Part shown: in pieces, positions 1 to 9,583 of the stretch
Layout: every line of letters starts with the position of its first letter
How positions within the stretch are numbered: position 1 is the first letter of the stretch
Assembly: GCF_002846555.1 (NCBI RefSeq)
Contig: NZ_PJMS01000001.1
Span: 5,735,501-5,799,500, forward strand
Reading direction: 5' to 3'
Length of the DNA stretch: 64,000 nt
Origin: Aquimarina sp. MAR_2010_214
GTDB taxonomy: Bacteria > Bacteroidota > Bacteroidia > Flavobacteriales > Flavobacteriaceae
Notes under the pieces: model-generated
Databases searched by the model: none
Told to the model about the DNA's origin: nothing
What the model saw: the letters and a program-made list of their open reading frames with translations, nothing else
Position numbers and translations under genes: made by a program

Positions 1-1
1 T

Positions 2-664
2 ATTAAAGACGGTAGTATAACCATCAAAATACTCGATAGAATAAAAGCAAATGACACCAGTTTTGGTGAAAATTATGCTAGAAAAACAAAACAAATCGGA
101 GCATATTTCAAAAGTGAATATGGGAAACTCAGGAGTGAGATAGAACATGATGGGTACTTCAACAATATCATTCTTGAAGAATATCGATATAAAGGAGATT
201 CTCTTTATAAAGAAGTACGAAAAGATCTAAAAGTTAATAAAGAAATCTATAAAGCAATTATAGATGCCGTTGGAAAAAAAGAAACTATACTTCATCTTTC
301 AAAAGATTCGGGTCAGTTAGATTTTCTATTATCTTTAGATAGTCCAGACAGGAAGATTATTAATTACATAGAAAACAAAAACACTAGAGATATCGTTAAA
401 AACAGTTATATTTCTAATAATCATAGTAAAATTATTTGTGTCAATGATTTAGAAGAAACAATGGCATATGATGCAAGTGTTCTTATCATAAATTTAGCTA
501 CTATTACACAAAATGAATTAGAAAAGGTGCTAAGCAATAAAATTAATCTTTTAATTTTACTAAAAGAAAGTCAAAATATACATACACAGATAATTACTAA
601 TTTGGGATTCGAGATCAGACACCAAAAGAATAATCTGGTTATTTTAAAAAACAAAGAACATTAA
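2..664 (+). CDS. C-terminal part of a lipid acyltransferase / methyltransferase fusion (5' truncated by window edge)
   Basis: The frame is open from base 2 to the stop at 662-664, giving 220 visible residues without a start, so this is the tail of a larger protein. The first part (KLRSEIEHDGYFNNIILEEY and the following YRYKG) resembles the end of lysophospholipid acyltransferase domains. The rest looks like a degenerate SAM-methyltransferase-type Rossmann fold (hydrophobic strands ILHLS, SVLIIN, LLILL). In flavobacterial flexirubin/aryl-polyene clusters an MMPL transporter, acyltransferase and methyltransferase are commonly fused in one protein, and the next three genes are typical partners of that protein. 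The assignment rests mainly on this context; the transporter part would lie outside the window. Confidence 0.55.
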   Translation: MKDGSITIKILDRIKANDTSFGENYARKTKQIGAYFKSEYGKLRSEIEHDGYFNNIILEEYRYKGDSLYKEVRKDLKVNKEIYKAIIDAVGKKETILHLSKDSGQLDFLLSLDSPDRKIINYIENKNTRDIVKNSYISNNHSKIICVNDLEETMAYDASVLIINLATITQNELEKVLSNKINLLILLKESQNIHTQIITNLGFEIRHQKNNLVILKNKEH

Positions 665-806
665 AGAATGAAACGAGCATTAAGAAATTTCAACAATTAC
701 TTCATAAAAGAAAATGTTTAAATTTTTAATGCGAGAACGTAGTGGTTACACACGTTCTCAATCTTATAATTAATTTATTATTAAGTAATTACTAAAATTT
801 AAACGT

Positions 807-2333
807 GTGAAAGAGCATTATGATATTGTAATTATCGGAAGTGGTTTAGGTGGTTTAGTTTCTGCTATCATTTTAGCCAAAGAAGGCTATAGTGTATGTG
901 TGTTAGAAAAAAATAATCAATACGGTGGAAATTTACAAACCTTTGTAAGAGACAAAACTATTTTTGATACAGGAGTACACTATATTGGTGGCCTTTCTGA
1001 AGGACAAAATCTATATCAGTATTTTAAATACATTAATATCGTTGATGATTTAAAATTAAAAAAACTTGATGAAGACGGTTTTGATATCATAACTTTTGAA
1101 GGTGATGAAAAAGAATACAAGCATGCTCAAGGGTATAAAAACTTTATAAAAGTTTTAGTCAATCAATTCCCAGAAGAGGAAGAAGCCATTAGAACCTATT
1201 GTGATAAATTAAAAGAAACATGTCGTAAATTTCCACTTTATCAGTTAAAACAGGGTAAGCCTTACTTTGATGATAGTGAAATTTTTTCGCTTAATGCGAA
1301 ATCTTACATCAATTCCCTTACTGATAATAAAAAACTACAAGGAGTTCTTGCAGGAACAAATTATTTATATGCTGGAGATAGTGATCGCACCCCTTTTTAT
1401 GTACATGCATTATGCATTAATTCATACATCGAAAGCTCATACCGATGTATCAATGGTGGGAGTCAGATTACAAAAGTTTTAATCAAAAGATTAAAAGAAC
1501 ATGGTGGAGAAACATACAAACACCACGAGGTTACTAAATTTGGATTTGATGACAAAAAAATCAGTTCGGTCATATGTAAAAACGGTAAAGAAATAAAAGG
1601 AGACTTATTTATTTCTAATATTGAACCAAAACTTACTTTAAAGCTAGCAGGAGAGGATAAATTTAGAAAATCTTATGCCAATCGAGTACATAAGATTGAA
1701 AGCACAATCGCCGCTTTTACACTATATATCGTACTAAAACCAAACACTTTTGCTTATCAAAACAAAAATTTCTATCATTTTAATCATCCAGATAGAGTTT
1801 GGGATACACAAAGTTATACTCAGGAAAGTTGGCCAGAAGGATATATGATGACTATGGGGATTAATAAAAACACAGATGAATATGGAGATAGTATTGCTGT
1901 AATGACATATATGCGCTATGAAGAAGTTGAACCCTGGGAAAACACATTTAATACGGTAGCTAATAAAAATGAAAGAGGGCAAACCTATGAAGAATTTAAA
2001 GCCGAAAAAGCTGAAAAAATTATTAATGAATTAGAGAAAAAATTTCCGAATATAAGAGATTGTATTCAAGAAACATATACTTCAACACCATTATCCTACA
2101 GAGATTATATTGGTAGTAATGAGGGGTCGATGTATGGTTATGTTAAAGATGTTAATAAACCTATGCACTCTTTTTTATCTCCAAAAACCAAAATTAAAAA
2201 TTTAATGTTTACTGGTCAAAGTTTAAATATGCATGGTATTTTGGGAGTTACTATTAGTGCAGTCACTACTTGCTCAGAAATAATAGGTAAAGATTATTTG
2301 CTTGATAAAATATTGGAAGCCAATAAAGAATAA
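807..2333 (+). CDS. NAD(P)/FAD-dependent oxidoreductase, CrtI / phytoene desaturase-like
   Basis: A 508-residue flavoprotein. The N-terminal Rossmann dinucleotide fold has GSGLGG at residues 11-16 and the ribose-binding acid E34 in CVLEKNNQYGG. The C-terminal FAD-closing segment has the FTGQSLNMHG motif near residue 470. The length is normal for CrtI/retinol-saturase-like enzymes, which oxidise, reduce or isomerise polyene chains. The start is GTG at 807: the Rossmann strand begins at residue 6, so a later start would destroy the fold. Its position between the acyltransferase fusion and a C45 acyltransferase suggests a role in pigment or aryl-lipid tailoring. The substrate cannot be read from sequence. 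Confidence 0.85.
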   Translation: MKEHYDIVIIGSGLGGLVSAIILAKEGYSVCVLEKNNQYGGNLQTFVRDKTIFDTGVHYIGGLSEGQNLYQYFKYINIVDDLKLKKLDEDGFDIITFEGDEKEYKHAQGYKNFIKVLVNQFPEEEEAIRTYCDKLKETCRKFPLYQLKQGKPYFDDSEIFSLNAKSYINSLTDNKKLQGVLAGTNYLYAGDSDRTPFYVHALCINSYIESSYRCINGGSQITKVLIKRLKEHGGETYKHHEVTKFGFDDKKISSVICKNGKEIKGDLFISNIEPKLTLKLAGEDKFRKSYANRVHKIESTIAAFTLYIVLKPNTFAYQNKNFYHFNHPDRVWDTQSYTQESWPEGYMMTMGINKNTDEYGDSIAVMTYMRYEEVEPWENTFNTVANKNERGQTYEEFKAEKAEKIINELEKKFPNIRDCIQETYTSTPLSYRDYIGSNEGSMYGYVKDVNKPMHSFLSPKTKIKNLMFTGQSLNMHGILGVTISAVTTCSEIIGKDYLLDKILEANKE

Positions 2334-2391
2334 AAGCTATTTAGGCTATGGAAAAAATTAAAATAACGAGCATCTAAAAAAATAAAGAAGT

Positions 2392-4077
2392 ATGTTCTTA
2401 AAAACATCTTGTCTTACAAAATGGTTGTGCTTTTTTGCGCTCCTTTTTCTATTAATGTCATGTGGCGTTTCTAGATCTATAAAGGATATTCCTGATGTTA
2501 GTACTTACTCTTCTTCTGTTGAAAAAAGAATTAAAGTTTCGGATTCTGTTTTTACTTTAGGAAATAGCTTTCTTAGCAAAAACAAACAAGGTTTATGGGA
2601 GCTTTATGTAGAAGGAGACCCTTTACAAATAGGCTTACAAACCGGGAGTCTAACACAAGAATTATTTAAAAAACAGGAACATGCTTTTCTATCTAAGGTT
2701 GGGGAATTGGTCCCTTCAAAAACAAAGCAATATTTATTAAGAAAAGTTGTAGCGTGGTATAACAGGAAAATGTATTTACACATTCCTGCAGAGTATAAAG
2801 CAGAAATATATGGTCTGTCAAAATATGCATCAAACGATTATAACCATATCGCAGAAAACTATCTAAGAATATTATACCTTCATGGTGCGCATGACATAGG
2901 GCATGCTTTGCAAGATTTAGCATTAGTGGGATGCTCTTCATTTGCCGCCTGGGGAGAGAAAACCGTAGACGGTGATTTAATCATTGGTAGAAATTTTGAT
3001 TTTTATGCTGGTGATGACTTTGCCAAAGATAAAATCATTGCTTTTGTAAGCCCAACAGAGGGTCATAAATTTATGTCTGTAACCTGGGGAGGAATGATTG
3101 GTGTAGTTTCGGGAATGAACGAACATGGACTTACAATAACTATAAATGCAGGGAAATCCAAAATCCCTTTATTAGCAAAAACTCCTATTTCAATTTTGGC
3201 TCGTGAGATTTTACAATATGCCTCGACAATTGATGAAGCAATAGCGATAGCCAAAAAACGAGAAGTTTTTGTATCCGAATCAATATTTATAGGAAGCGCA
3301 AAAGATAAAAAAGCAATTACTATTGAGGTTTCTCCCAAAAATTTTGGCGTTTATGAAGTCCCTAACTCTAATCAATTAATTTGTTCTAATCATTTTCAAA
3401 GTGAAGCCTATTCTGATGATCAAAACAATATAAAACATATCGCAGAAAGTCATTCTCAATATCGTTATAAAAGAATGCAAGAGTTATTGCAACAACAACC
3501 AAAAGTAACACCACAAATTGCTGTTGATATCCTAAGAAATAAAGAAGGACTAAACAACAAACAAATTGGATATGGTAATGAAAAAGCTTTAAATCAATTA
3601 TTAGCACATCATGGTATTGTTTTTAAACCAGAAGATCGTATGGTTTGGGTATCATCAAGCCCATATCAATTAGGAGAATTTGTTGCCTATAACTTGAATG
3701 ATATTTTTAATAAAAGAAAAAGAAAAAGAAAAAGAAAAACAACATTATCTCAATCTGATTTAAACATTGAAAAGGACTCTTTTCAATTTACTAAAGCATA
3801 TAAAGATTATGAAAACTATAGACGATTAAGTAAAGATATTCAATCGGCAATTGAGAATAAAGATATGTTGGATCCTTCTTTTATTGGAGATTTTCAGAAG
3901 GCCAACCCAGAGTATTGGGAAGTACATTATTTAATTGGTAAATATTATTACGAAAAACAATATTATGCCGCTGCATTGCGTGCTTTTGAAGAGGCAAGCA
4001 ACAAAGAAATCACGACAGTTCCCGATAAACGTGAAATCAATACGTATATTAAAAAATTAAAAAGGATATTAAAATAA
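2392..4077 (+). CDS. C45-family acyltransferase/autoproteolytic hydrolase, lipoprotein with C-terminal TPR-like tail
   Basis: 561 residues. An N-terminal hydrophobic stretch ends in the lipobox LMSC (C24), so this is probably an SPII lipoprotein. The NTN-hydrolase core of the acyl-CoA:6-aminopenicillanate acyltransferase (C45) family begins at GCSSFAAWG, with C181 as the expected nucleophile exposed by autocleavage. It continues with IIGRNFDF and GMNEHGLTIT. The final ~70 residues look like a TPR hairpin (YYEKQYYAAALRAFEEA). Basic KRKRKRKRK residues near 440 are encoded by a short AGAAAA tandem repeat. It ends at 4077, where the next gene starts (1-base overlap), so the two are translationally coupled. 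Homologues occur in flexirubin clusters, where acyl transfer to the pigment is plausible but unproven here. Confidence 0.8.
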   Translation: MFLKTSCLTKWLCFFALLFLLMSCGVSRSIKDIPDVSTYSSSVEKRIKVSDSVFTLGNSFLSKNKQGLWELYVEGDPLQIGLQTGSLTQELFKKQEHAFLSKVGELVPSKTKQYLLRKVVAWYNRKMYLHIPAEYKAEIYGLSKYASNDYNHIAENYLRILYLHGAHDIGHALQDLALVGCSSFAAWGEKTVDGDLIIGRNFDFYAGDDFAKDKIIAFVSPTEGHKFMSVTWGGMIGVVSGMNEHGLTITINAGKSKIPLLAKTPISILAREILQYASTIDEAIAIAKKREVFVSESIFIGSAKDKKAITIEVSPKNFGVYEVPNSNQLICSNHFQSEAYSDDQNNIKHIAESHSQYRYKRMQELLQQQPKVTPQIAVDILRNKEGLNNKQIGYGNEKALNQLLAHHGIVFKPEDRMVWVSSSPYQLGEFVAYNLNDIFNKRKRKRKRKTTLSQSDLNIEKDSFQFTKAYKDYENYRRLSKDIQSAIENKDMLDPSFIGDFQKANPEYWEVHYLIGKYYYEKQYYAAALRAFEEASNKEITTVPDKREINTYIKKLKRILK

Positions 4078-5372
4078 TGATTCCTGAAATAGAAAAAGCA
4101 TCGTTGGCTGAAATCAAAACAGCGCAAGAGCAAGAGTTAAAGAAACTAATATCTTATTTAGACACAAATTCTACCTATTATCAAGGTGTTTTTGCCAAGC
4201 ATAACATTCTTTCTTCGACGATTAATACACTAGAGGACTTAGTAAAAATACCCGTTACTACCAAAGAGCAATTGCAGCAGTTTAATGACGATTTTATCTG
4301 TGTCTCAAAAAGCGAAATCATAGATTATGTTACCACTTCGGGAACCTTGGGAGAACCTGTTACTTTTGCACTAACCGATAATGATTTAAAAAGACTAGCC
4401 TATAATGAAGCGATTTCTTTTGCTTGTGCTGGTGTGCAAAAGGAAGATGTAATGCAGTTAATGACAACTATCGACAGGCGTTTTATGGCAGGAATAGCCT
4501 ATTTTCTGGGTGCTAGAGAATTAGGAGCCGGAATTATACGTGTAGGAGCCGGAATCCCCGAATTACAATGGGATTCTATTCTAAAATTTAAACCTACCTA
4601 CCTAATCGTAGTTCCTTCATTTTTATTAAAATTAATTAAATATGCCGAAGAACATGATATTGACCTCAATGCTTCAGGGATAAAAGGTGCTATTTGTATT
4701 GGAGAATCTCTTAGAAATCAAGATTTTTCGTTAAACACACTTGCAAAAAACATAAAAAACACCTGGAACATCGAATTATACTCTACCTATGCATCTACAG
4801 AAATGAATACAGCATTTACAGAGTGTAGTGAACAACAAGGAGGGCATCACCATCCAGAGCTAATTATTGCAGAAATTTTGGATGACAATAACAATCCCGT
4901 TTCTCCTGGTGAAGTAGGAGAACTTACCGTTACAACTTTGGGAGTAGAAGCAATGCCATTATTGCGATTTAAAACAGGAGACATGGTCAAGGCACATACT
5001 TCAAGTTGTGCATGTGGGCGCAATACAATGCGTTTGGGTCCAGTAGTAGGAAGAAAAAAACAGATGATCAAGTATAAAGGAACAACCTTGTACCCTCCAG
5101 CTATGGATAATATTCTCAATGATTTTAATGAGGTAGAGAATTATATCATCGAAATTTTTCATAATACAATAGGTACAGATGAAATCTTAATCAAAATAGT
5201 TACACAAACCCCTACAGAAGATTTACTACATGATATAAAAGATCATTTTAGAGCAAAGCTTAGAGTATCTCCAAAAATTGAATTTCATGATAAAAAAGAC
5301 ATTCAGAAACTTCAATTTCCGAAACTGAGTAGAAAACCTGTAATTGTTATTGATAAAAGAAAAATAGAATGA
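4077..5372 (+). CDS. Phenylacetate-CoA ligase-like adenylate-forming enzyme
   Basis: 431 residues matching the length and order of the PaaK/coenzyme F390 synthetase-like branch of the ANL superfamily. The P-loop-like motif TSGTLGEP is at residues 87-94. STYASTEMN corresponds to the adenine-binding motif, and RFKTGDMV to the (R/K)TxD motif. It is followed by the cysteine pair SSCACGR that is usual in this branch and the hinge GRKKQMIKYKG. It activates a carboxylic acid, probably aryl, as acyl-AMP and then a thioester. ATG at 4077 overlaps the stop of the C45 gene. No convincing terminator was seen in the 141 bp that follow before the convergent gene. Confidence 0.85.
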   Translation: MIPEIEKASLAEIKTAQEQELKKLISYLDTNSTYYQGVFAKHNILSSTINTLEDLVKIPVTTKEQLQQFNDDFICVSKSEIIDYVTTSGTLGEPVTFALTDNDLKRLAYNEAISFACAGVQKEDVMQLMTTIDRRFMAGIAYFLGARELGAGIIRVGAGIPELQWDSILKFKPTYLIVVPSFLLKLIKYAEEHDIDLNASGIKGAICIGESLRNQDFSLNTLAKNIKNTWNIELYSTYASTEMNTAFTECSEQQGGHHHPELIIAEILDDNNNPVSPGEVGELTVTTLGVEAMPLLRFKTGDMVKAHTSSCACGRNTMRLGPVVGRKKQMIKYKGTTLYPPAMDNILNDFNEVENYIIEIFHNTIGTDEILIKIVTQTPTEDLLHDIKDHFRAKLRVSPKIEFHDKKDIQKLQFPKLSRKPVIVIDKRKIE

Positions 5373-5513
5373 TTTTTTGGATTACAAATACATACTGTAC
5401 ACAAATAAGTTTTATAGTATTTTCTCTTGGTTTGTTTTCTCCATTCTTTGAATTGTCTCTATTATGATAGAACAAATAAGAACTAAAAAAGATATTCTTA
5501 TCTGTTTCAAATC

Positions 5514-6290
5514 TTAATCCATTTGAGTTTTAGAAACTAAAACCTCTATATTCTCACCGTGCCTATACTTCATCAATCGAAAAACATATCCCTTTAACTC
5601 ATCAAAAGTCAATCCATCTAGTGGATACACTACTCCATGTAAAGATCTACTTACAAAGTATATGTTTTTTGTAGTATTATCTAAAGCGATATCTACTTCG
5701 GCCCTAGCATATAATGGATTTCCTGGATAAACACGCTTAGTTACAAAATTTGTTAGCGATAATGAAACCCCATCCTTTAACTGCACAGTTTCTCCAATTT
5801 TCAATCTAACCATTTCTCCGTTTTTAATTTCTTTGGATACTTGTTCTTGATGTTCTTTTAAAGCTAAGGCATCCGAAATAAAAGTATTTACAATTGATTT
5901 ATATTCGAGATCTGAGTTTTTTAATACCGTACTTCCTTTTTTAAATAATATGGTTCTTTTTTTATAACTGATGGTGTATTTCAATATTATATGAGGCACC
6001 CCTATATCTTCTTTAACAAGAGTAGTCCAATGGATTTCATTTGCAGTATCGACATACTTGAAATTAATTATCTTCCCTATACTGAGGTACTTAAAATGAG
6101 TTACCTCATAGTTGTTATCAGATATAGAAGTACTATCTATATGTATGGAAGTACTTCTCCTATTGGTGTCAACTTTATTTTTAACCATATCAAAGGCCTC
6201 AATTAATTTTTCATTCATTGTTTCAAATTGTGACTGTGCTTTACACGAGAATAAATTAACACAACATAATATTACAAGGATGTTTTTCAT
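5514..6290 (-). CDS. Hypothetical lipoprotein
   Basis: 258 residues with an N-terminal signal MKNILVILCCVNLFSCKAQ containing lipobox LFSC (C16), so a lipid-anchored periplasmic or surface protein is likely. The rest is soluble, rich in beta-strand-like segments, with no motif I recognise. It is convergent with the pigment-type cluster and followed by an insertion sequence, so context does not help. It is real by length, codon use and a clean signal peptide; no function is assigned. Confidence 0.7.
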   Translation of the reverse strand: MKNILVILCCVNLFSCKAQSQFETMNEKLIEAFDMVKNKVDTNRRSTSIHIDSTSISDNNYEVTHFKYLSIGKIINFKYVDTANEIHWTTLVKEDIGVPHIILKYTISYKKRTILFKKGSTVLKNSDLEYKSIVNTFISDALALKEHQEQVSKEIKNGEMVRLKIGETVQLKDGVSLSLTNFVTKRVYPGNPLYARAEVDIALDNTTKNIYFVSRSLHGVVYPLDGLTFDELKGYVFRLMKYRHGENIEVLVSKTQMD

Positions 6291-6415
6291 TAAATAAAAT
6301 TAATTAATTCAATACATTAATACCCCACTGTTTCCAGTGATGATTCAATAAACTGTGCTCTAGGTTCTTGGTAGTGGTAAATTCCGTCTAAGTATTATTC
6401 TATGATTTAATAAAA

Positions 6416-6435
6416 TAACCCGTTGTGCATTTGAG
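6416..6435 (-). repeat. Partial copy of a dispersed intergenic repeat
   Basis: Read on the minus strand this is CTCAAATGCACAACGGGTTA. The same word occurs at 19516-19535 and, with changes, at 7792-7811. It lies just beyond the 3' end of the IS110 transposase gene, in the opposite orientation to the other two copies. Confidence 0.55.
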
Positions 6436-6467
6436 ATTTTTTAATTCAAAATTCGTCAATTCGATTT

Positions 6468-7451
6468 CTATGACAATACCAAACGGTTTTCATAAAAAGA
6501 TTTGTTTTTTATTAATGCCATTGCGATATGTATTAGTTTGTTTCTAACAGCATTGAGTACACTCATTTTGTTCTTACCTTCTTCTACTTTTCTCAAGTAA
6601 AAGTGTTTAAGATCGTTATCCATTCTTACTGCTCTCATAGCTGCCATTTGGAGCACGGATTTAAGTTGCATATCCGCCATTTTTGATACTCTTGGTTTTG
6701 TCTTTAGACTTGTTCCACTTTGTTGTTCGAATGGAACAACGCCAGCAAAACAAGCTAGTTTTCTCGGATTAGTCAATCGCACAAAACCATCAGTTTTCAC
6801 AGCTAAAGTCCAAGCTGTAACTGATCCTATTCCTGGTATAGTTCTGATACGTTCTATGTCCTTTTTCAAAACAGAATCATTAGCTATCTCCTCTTTAATC
6901 AATTTTTCTATAGCCGCTATATGTTTATTAATCTGCTCAATTTCTTTTAAATTGATTTTCATTGAGGAACTTATTATTTTAGTCCTTTTAACTGTTTTAA
7001 GCTCCTTATTTTGTTGTTTAATAGCCTGTCTAGTTTTTACCTTATGTCTACGTTGGCTCATCAGTATTTTTATATTTTGTACAGCCTCACTTGTGGGCTT
7101 CCAGCAATCAAAATCTTGATAGTTCCTTTCAATAAAAGTAGCAATGCGCTTAGCATCAACTTTATCATTCTTACCACGAACTAAACCGATGCTTCGTTTA
7201 ATGTGCTTAGGATCGATCACATAAACATTAAATGAATAATCCTTCAAAACTTCATATAAATTATAATTATAAAGACCAGTATTTTCCATTGCAATAAAGA
7301 TCTCAGCATCTAAAGTAGTTATCTCCTTAAAGAGTTTTTTAATCGCTTTGATTTTATTTTCAATCTTAAAGAATGCTTCTGATTTCTGATCAACTAAACA
7401 AATATCTAATGTTTTTTTACTAATGTCAATTCCTAAATAAATACTTTTCAT
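6468..7451 (-). CDS. IS110-family transposase
   Basis: 327 residues. The N-terminal RuvC-like DEDD domain starts with YLGIDISKKTLDICLV and continues with the acidic motif IAMENTGLYN and KNDKVDAKRIA (acidic residues of the DEDD set). A central coiled coil precedes the C-terminal Transposase_20 domain IRTIPGIGSVTAWTL with the serine motif QQSGTSLK expected to carry the nucleophile. Length and domain order are complete, so the element may be active. IS110 elements usually lack terminal inverted repeats and target duplications, and I cannot fix the ends. The non-coding stretch upstream of the start (7452-7622) is where an IS110-group bridge RNA would lie. Confidence 0.92.
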   Translation of the reverse strand: MKSIYLGIDISKKTLDICLVDQKSEAFFKIENKIKAIKKLFKEITTLDAEIFIAMENTGLYNYNLYEVLKDYSFNVYVIDPKHIKRSIGLVRGKNDKVDAKRIATFIERNYQDFDCWKPTSEAVQNIKILMSQRRHKVKTRQAIKQQNKELKTVKRTKIISSSMKINLKEIEQINKHIAAIEKLIKEEIANDSVLKKDIERIRTIPGIGSVTAWTLAVKTDGFVRLTNPRKLACFAGVVPFEQQSGTSLKTKPRVSKMADMQLKSVLQMAAMRAVRMDNDLKHFYLRKVEEGKNKMSVLNAVRNKLIHIAMALIKNKSFYENRLVLS

Positions 7452-7622
7452 AATTTTACCTCTCTGAATGAAAAGAGCATTTTCATCATAACTCGACTCC
7501 TTGATAATGGGCTTAAAATCCCGAATTTCTATTAGAGATTGTTGATGAAAGAAAGAACTTAAGTCTAAATCGAACTATGAAGTTTACCCTTCTGAGTGTT
7601 ATTAGTGTACTTAAGTTCTGCT
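7452..7622 (-). ncRNA. Candidate bridge-RNA region of the IS110 element
   Basis: Non-coding sequence upstream of the IS110 transposase. It contains perfect 10-base arms GAACTTAAGT (7555-7564) and ACTTAAGTTC (7609-7618) around a 44-base loop. Elements of the IS110 group encode a structured bridge RNA in this 5' region. No loop complementarity to target or donor was established, so this is a positional inference. Confidence 0.3.
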
Positions 7623-7654
7623 CTTTTTTATTTCAATAAATATAATTATGCAAG

Positions 7655-7699
7655 TCTAAAGGAGTGCTTCGACCAAAGGAAGAAGTGTATCGAGAATAG
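7655..7699 (+). repeat. Dispersed repeat, part 1 (second copy at 19453)
   Basis: 45 bases differing at only two positions from 19453-19497. The shared word starts TCTAAAGGAGTGCTTCGACC and ends TCGAGAATAG. Here it overlaps the left arm of an inverted repeat. A companion 35-base block lies at 7777-7811 (31 of 35 matches to 19501-19535). Confidence 0.75.
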
Positions 7700-7730
7700 A
7701 ATTTTGAATCAAAAAAGCTATTCTCGATAC
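7687..7730. terminator. Perfect 13-bp inverted repeat, possible bidirectional terminator
   Basis: GTATCGAGAATAG (7687-7699) and CTATTCTCGATAC (7718-7730) are exact reverse complements around an 18-base loop. The plus strand continues AATTTTTCTT. It lies downstream of the minus-strand oxidoreductase (7841-9583) and could end transcripts from either side. The arm is shared with the dispersed repeat copy at 19453, but there the second arm is missing. Confidence 0.5.
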
Positions 7731-7840
7731 AATTTTTCTTCATTCTATTCCGAAAAACCACTCGAATTGACGCTTTTTTATGCTATTAATCTCTAAATAC
7801 ACAACAGGTTAAGATAGTATTATTATATATCAAGTAGAGA

Positions 7841-9583
7841 TTACTTTTCTTCTTTAACAGAAGAAAATCTATTATCATCGGTAGCCAAACGTGCTTTTTT
7901 GACTTCTATTTTGCGTAACATCCAGTCTGGATAATCAGAAGGGTCTTCGGCATCATAAATACGAACATCCTGATTTAGATCTGCATCTGGCTGAATAAGA
8001 TCATCTTGTCTGCATTTGAGAATTAGCGCTGCGGTCTGAACTCCAGAATAGCTTGCTCCTGCTACTCCATGAGAAGCAATACTGGCGCCACAGAGGTACA
8101 GATTTTCGATTTCACTTTTTGGTTTATATGCCAAAGGACCAATATGGCGTAAACTTTTTTCGGTACCATATACACAGCCCTCAGTAGAATTTATATAATA
8201 CTCATTGGTAATCGGAGTTCCTAGATCCTTCTGCACAACATGATCACTAATCCCGGGAACTACTTTTTCCAGACTATTCATAAATTTTTGAGTCAATCTT
8301 TCTTTGAACTGTAGATATTCTGGAGAGCGTTCCTTATTCTCATTTTCGAATCTTTCAAAAGCCTTATAATTAATATAAGTAATTACTTCCATAGTATGAT
8401 ATCGACCATCATAACTTATGGGATCTTTAAGCGTTGTACAACTTATAAAAAGACCTGCAAATTCATCACCTTCTTCGATATCAATTCTTTGCATTTCTGC
8501 AAACTGCTCATCCATATCTGCATTTTTGGGCATCATCCAAATATTACCAGAATCCAATCCTGCTTTTCGAAGATCCATATCCACTGTCAAAAAAAGCATA
8601 AGTGATGTACACGAATATCTTGTTTTATTAAGTTTCTTTAATAATCCACGGCTTATATTATCGCGACCTACCATATCCAAATAGGTTTTTCCTGGATCTG
8701 CATTAGAGATCACTCTTTTGGCAAGAATTCTCTCTCCGTTTTCTAGTTCGACTCCAATAGCACGTTTTTTCTTTTCTCCTTCTACCAAAATACGTTTTAC
8801 GCTTTGGCCAGTACGTACTTCACTACCATGTTTTTTGATTGCATTGGTCATCGCTTTTACAATAGCTCCTCCTCCACCCATAGGATAAAAACCACCATCA
8901 AAATAATGATCCATTACTGCACAATGTAACGGAAAACTTGCCTTACCCGGTGGTAATCCATGATCTCCATATTGTATATTGAGTATCGTTTTGAGTAATG
9001 GATTTTTGAGATACCAACCGATCACCCTTTTTAAACTAAACAACGCATACTTTCCCATGTATTTTGTTCGAAAAGGGATAGTAACATGATCCCAAAAACC
9101 TTTTATTTTAGGGATTAATTGTATTTGTCTACTCACTGTGCGTACCATAGTGAGGTATTTTTTAATATTCTTCTTTTCTTCTGGAAAACGTTCTGATAAC
9201 GAATCACATAATTCATCAAAATTAGCAGGAAAATCAAAACGCTCATTACCAATCCAGCAGTGTTCGTATGATGCCGTATTCATTCTAAAAAAAGCAAGAT
9301 CATTTGCAATCCCCAGTCCTTCATAAAGTTCGCTTGTAGATTGCCCTTTATCCAACAACCCTACATAATGTACTCCAGGTGTAAAGCGATATCCATTTAG
9401 ATAAAAACTATGACACCATCCTCCTGGCACATCGTGTTGTTCGAGAACTAAAACACGTTGACCACTACGAGCAAGACAAATTGCAGAAGCAAGCCCTCCT
9501 ACTCCAGAACCAACAATAATTGTATCTATTTCATTTTCGTTTTTCAATTTTAGATCTGGTGTTTCTTGAGAGTTGTTTTGCAT
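7841..9583 (-). CDS. NAD(P)/FAD-dependent oxidoreductase, CrtI/CrtISO-like
   Basis: 580 residues with a ~20-residue polar N-terminal extension before the Rossmann fold. GSGVGG is at residues 25-30, followed by VLVLEQHDVPGGWCHSF with the ribose-binding Glu. Further landmarks are GVHYVGLLD, the mid-protein FYPMGGGGAIVKAM and the C-terminal FAD motif NLYLCGASIASHGVAGAS. This matches the phytoene desaturase / carotenoid isomerase / retinol-saturase superfamily. It is a different paralogue from 807-2333, which lacks the extension and differs throughout. Transcribed towards the IS110 element; upstream is the divergent response-regulator gene. The substrate is unknown, presumably a polyene or a membrane lipid. 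Confidence 0.85.
   Translation of the reverse strand: MQNNSQETPDLKLKNENEIDTIIVGSGVGGLASAICLARSGQRVLVLEQHDVPGGWCHSFYLNGYRFTPGVHYVGLLDKGQSTSELYEGLGIANDLAFFRMNTASYEHCWIGNERFDFPANFDELCDSLSERFPEEKKNIKKYLTMVRTVSRQIQLIPKIKGFWDHVTIPFRTKYMGKYALFSLKRVIGWYLKNPLLKTILNIQYGDHGLPPGKASFPLHCAVMDHYFDGGFYPMGGGGAIVKAMTNAIKKHGSEVRTGQSVKRILVEGEKKKRAIGVELENGERILAKRVISNADPGKTYLDMVGRDNISRGLLKKLNKTRYSCTSLMLFLTVDMDLRKAGLDSGNIWMMPKNADMDEQFAEMQRIDIEEGDEFAGLFISCTTLKDPISYDGRYHTMEVITYINYKAFERFENENKERSPEYLQFKERLTQKFMNSLEKVVPGISDHVVQKDLGTPITNEYYINSTEGCVYGTEKSLRHIGPLAYKPKSEIENLYLCGASIASHGVAGASYSGVQTAALILKCRQDDLIQPDADLNQDVRIYDAEDPSDYPDWMLRKIEVKKARLATDDNRFSSVKEEK

Noticed and set aside
2..5372. Carotenoid biosynthesis operon
   Set aside because: CrtI-like oxidoreductases occur, but no phytoene synthase or cyclase is seen; the C45, adenylate-forming and acyltransferase neighbours fit a flexirubin/aryl-polyene-type cluster better.
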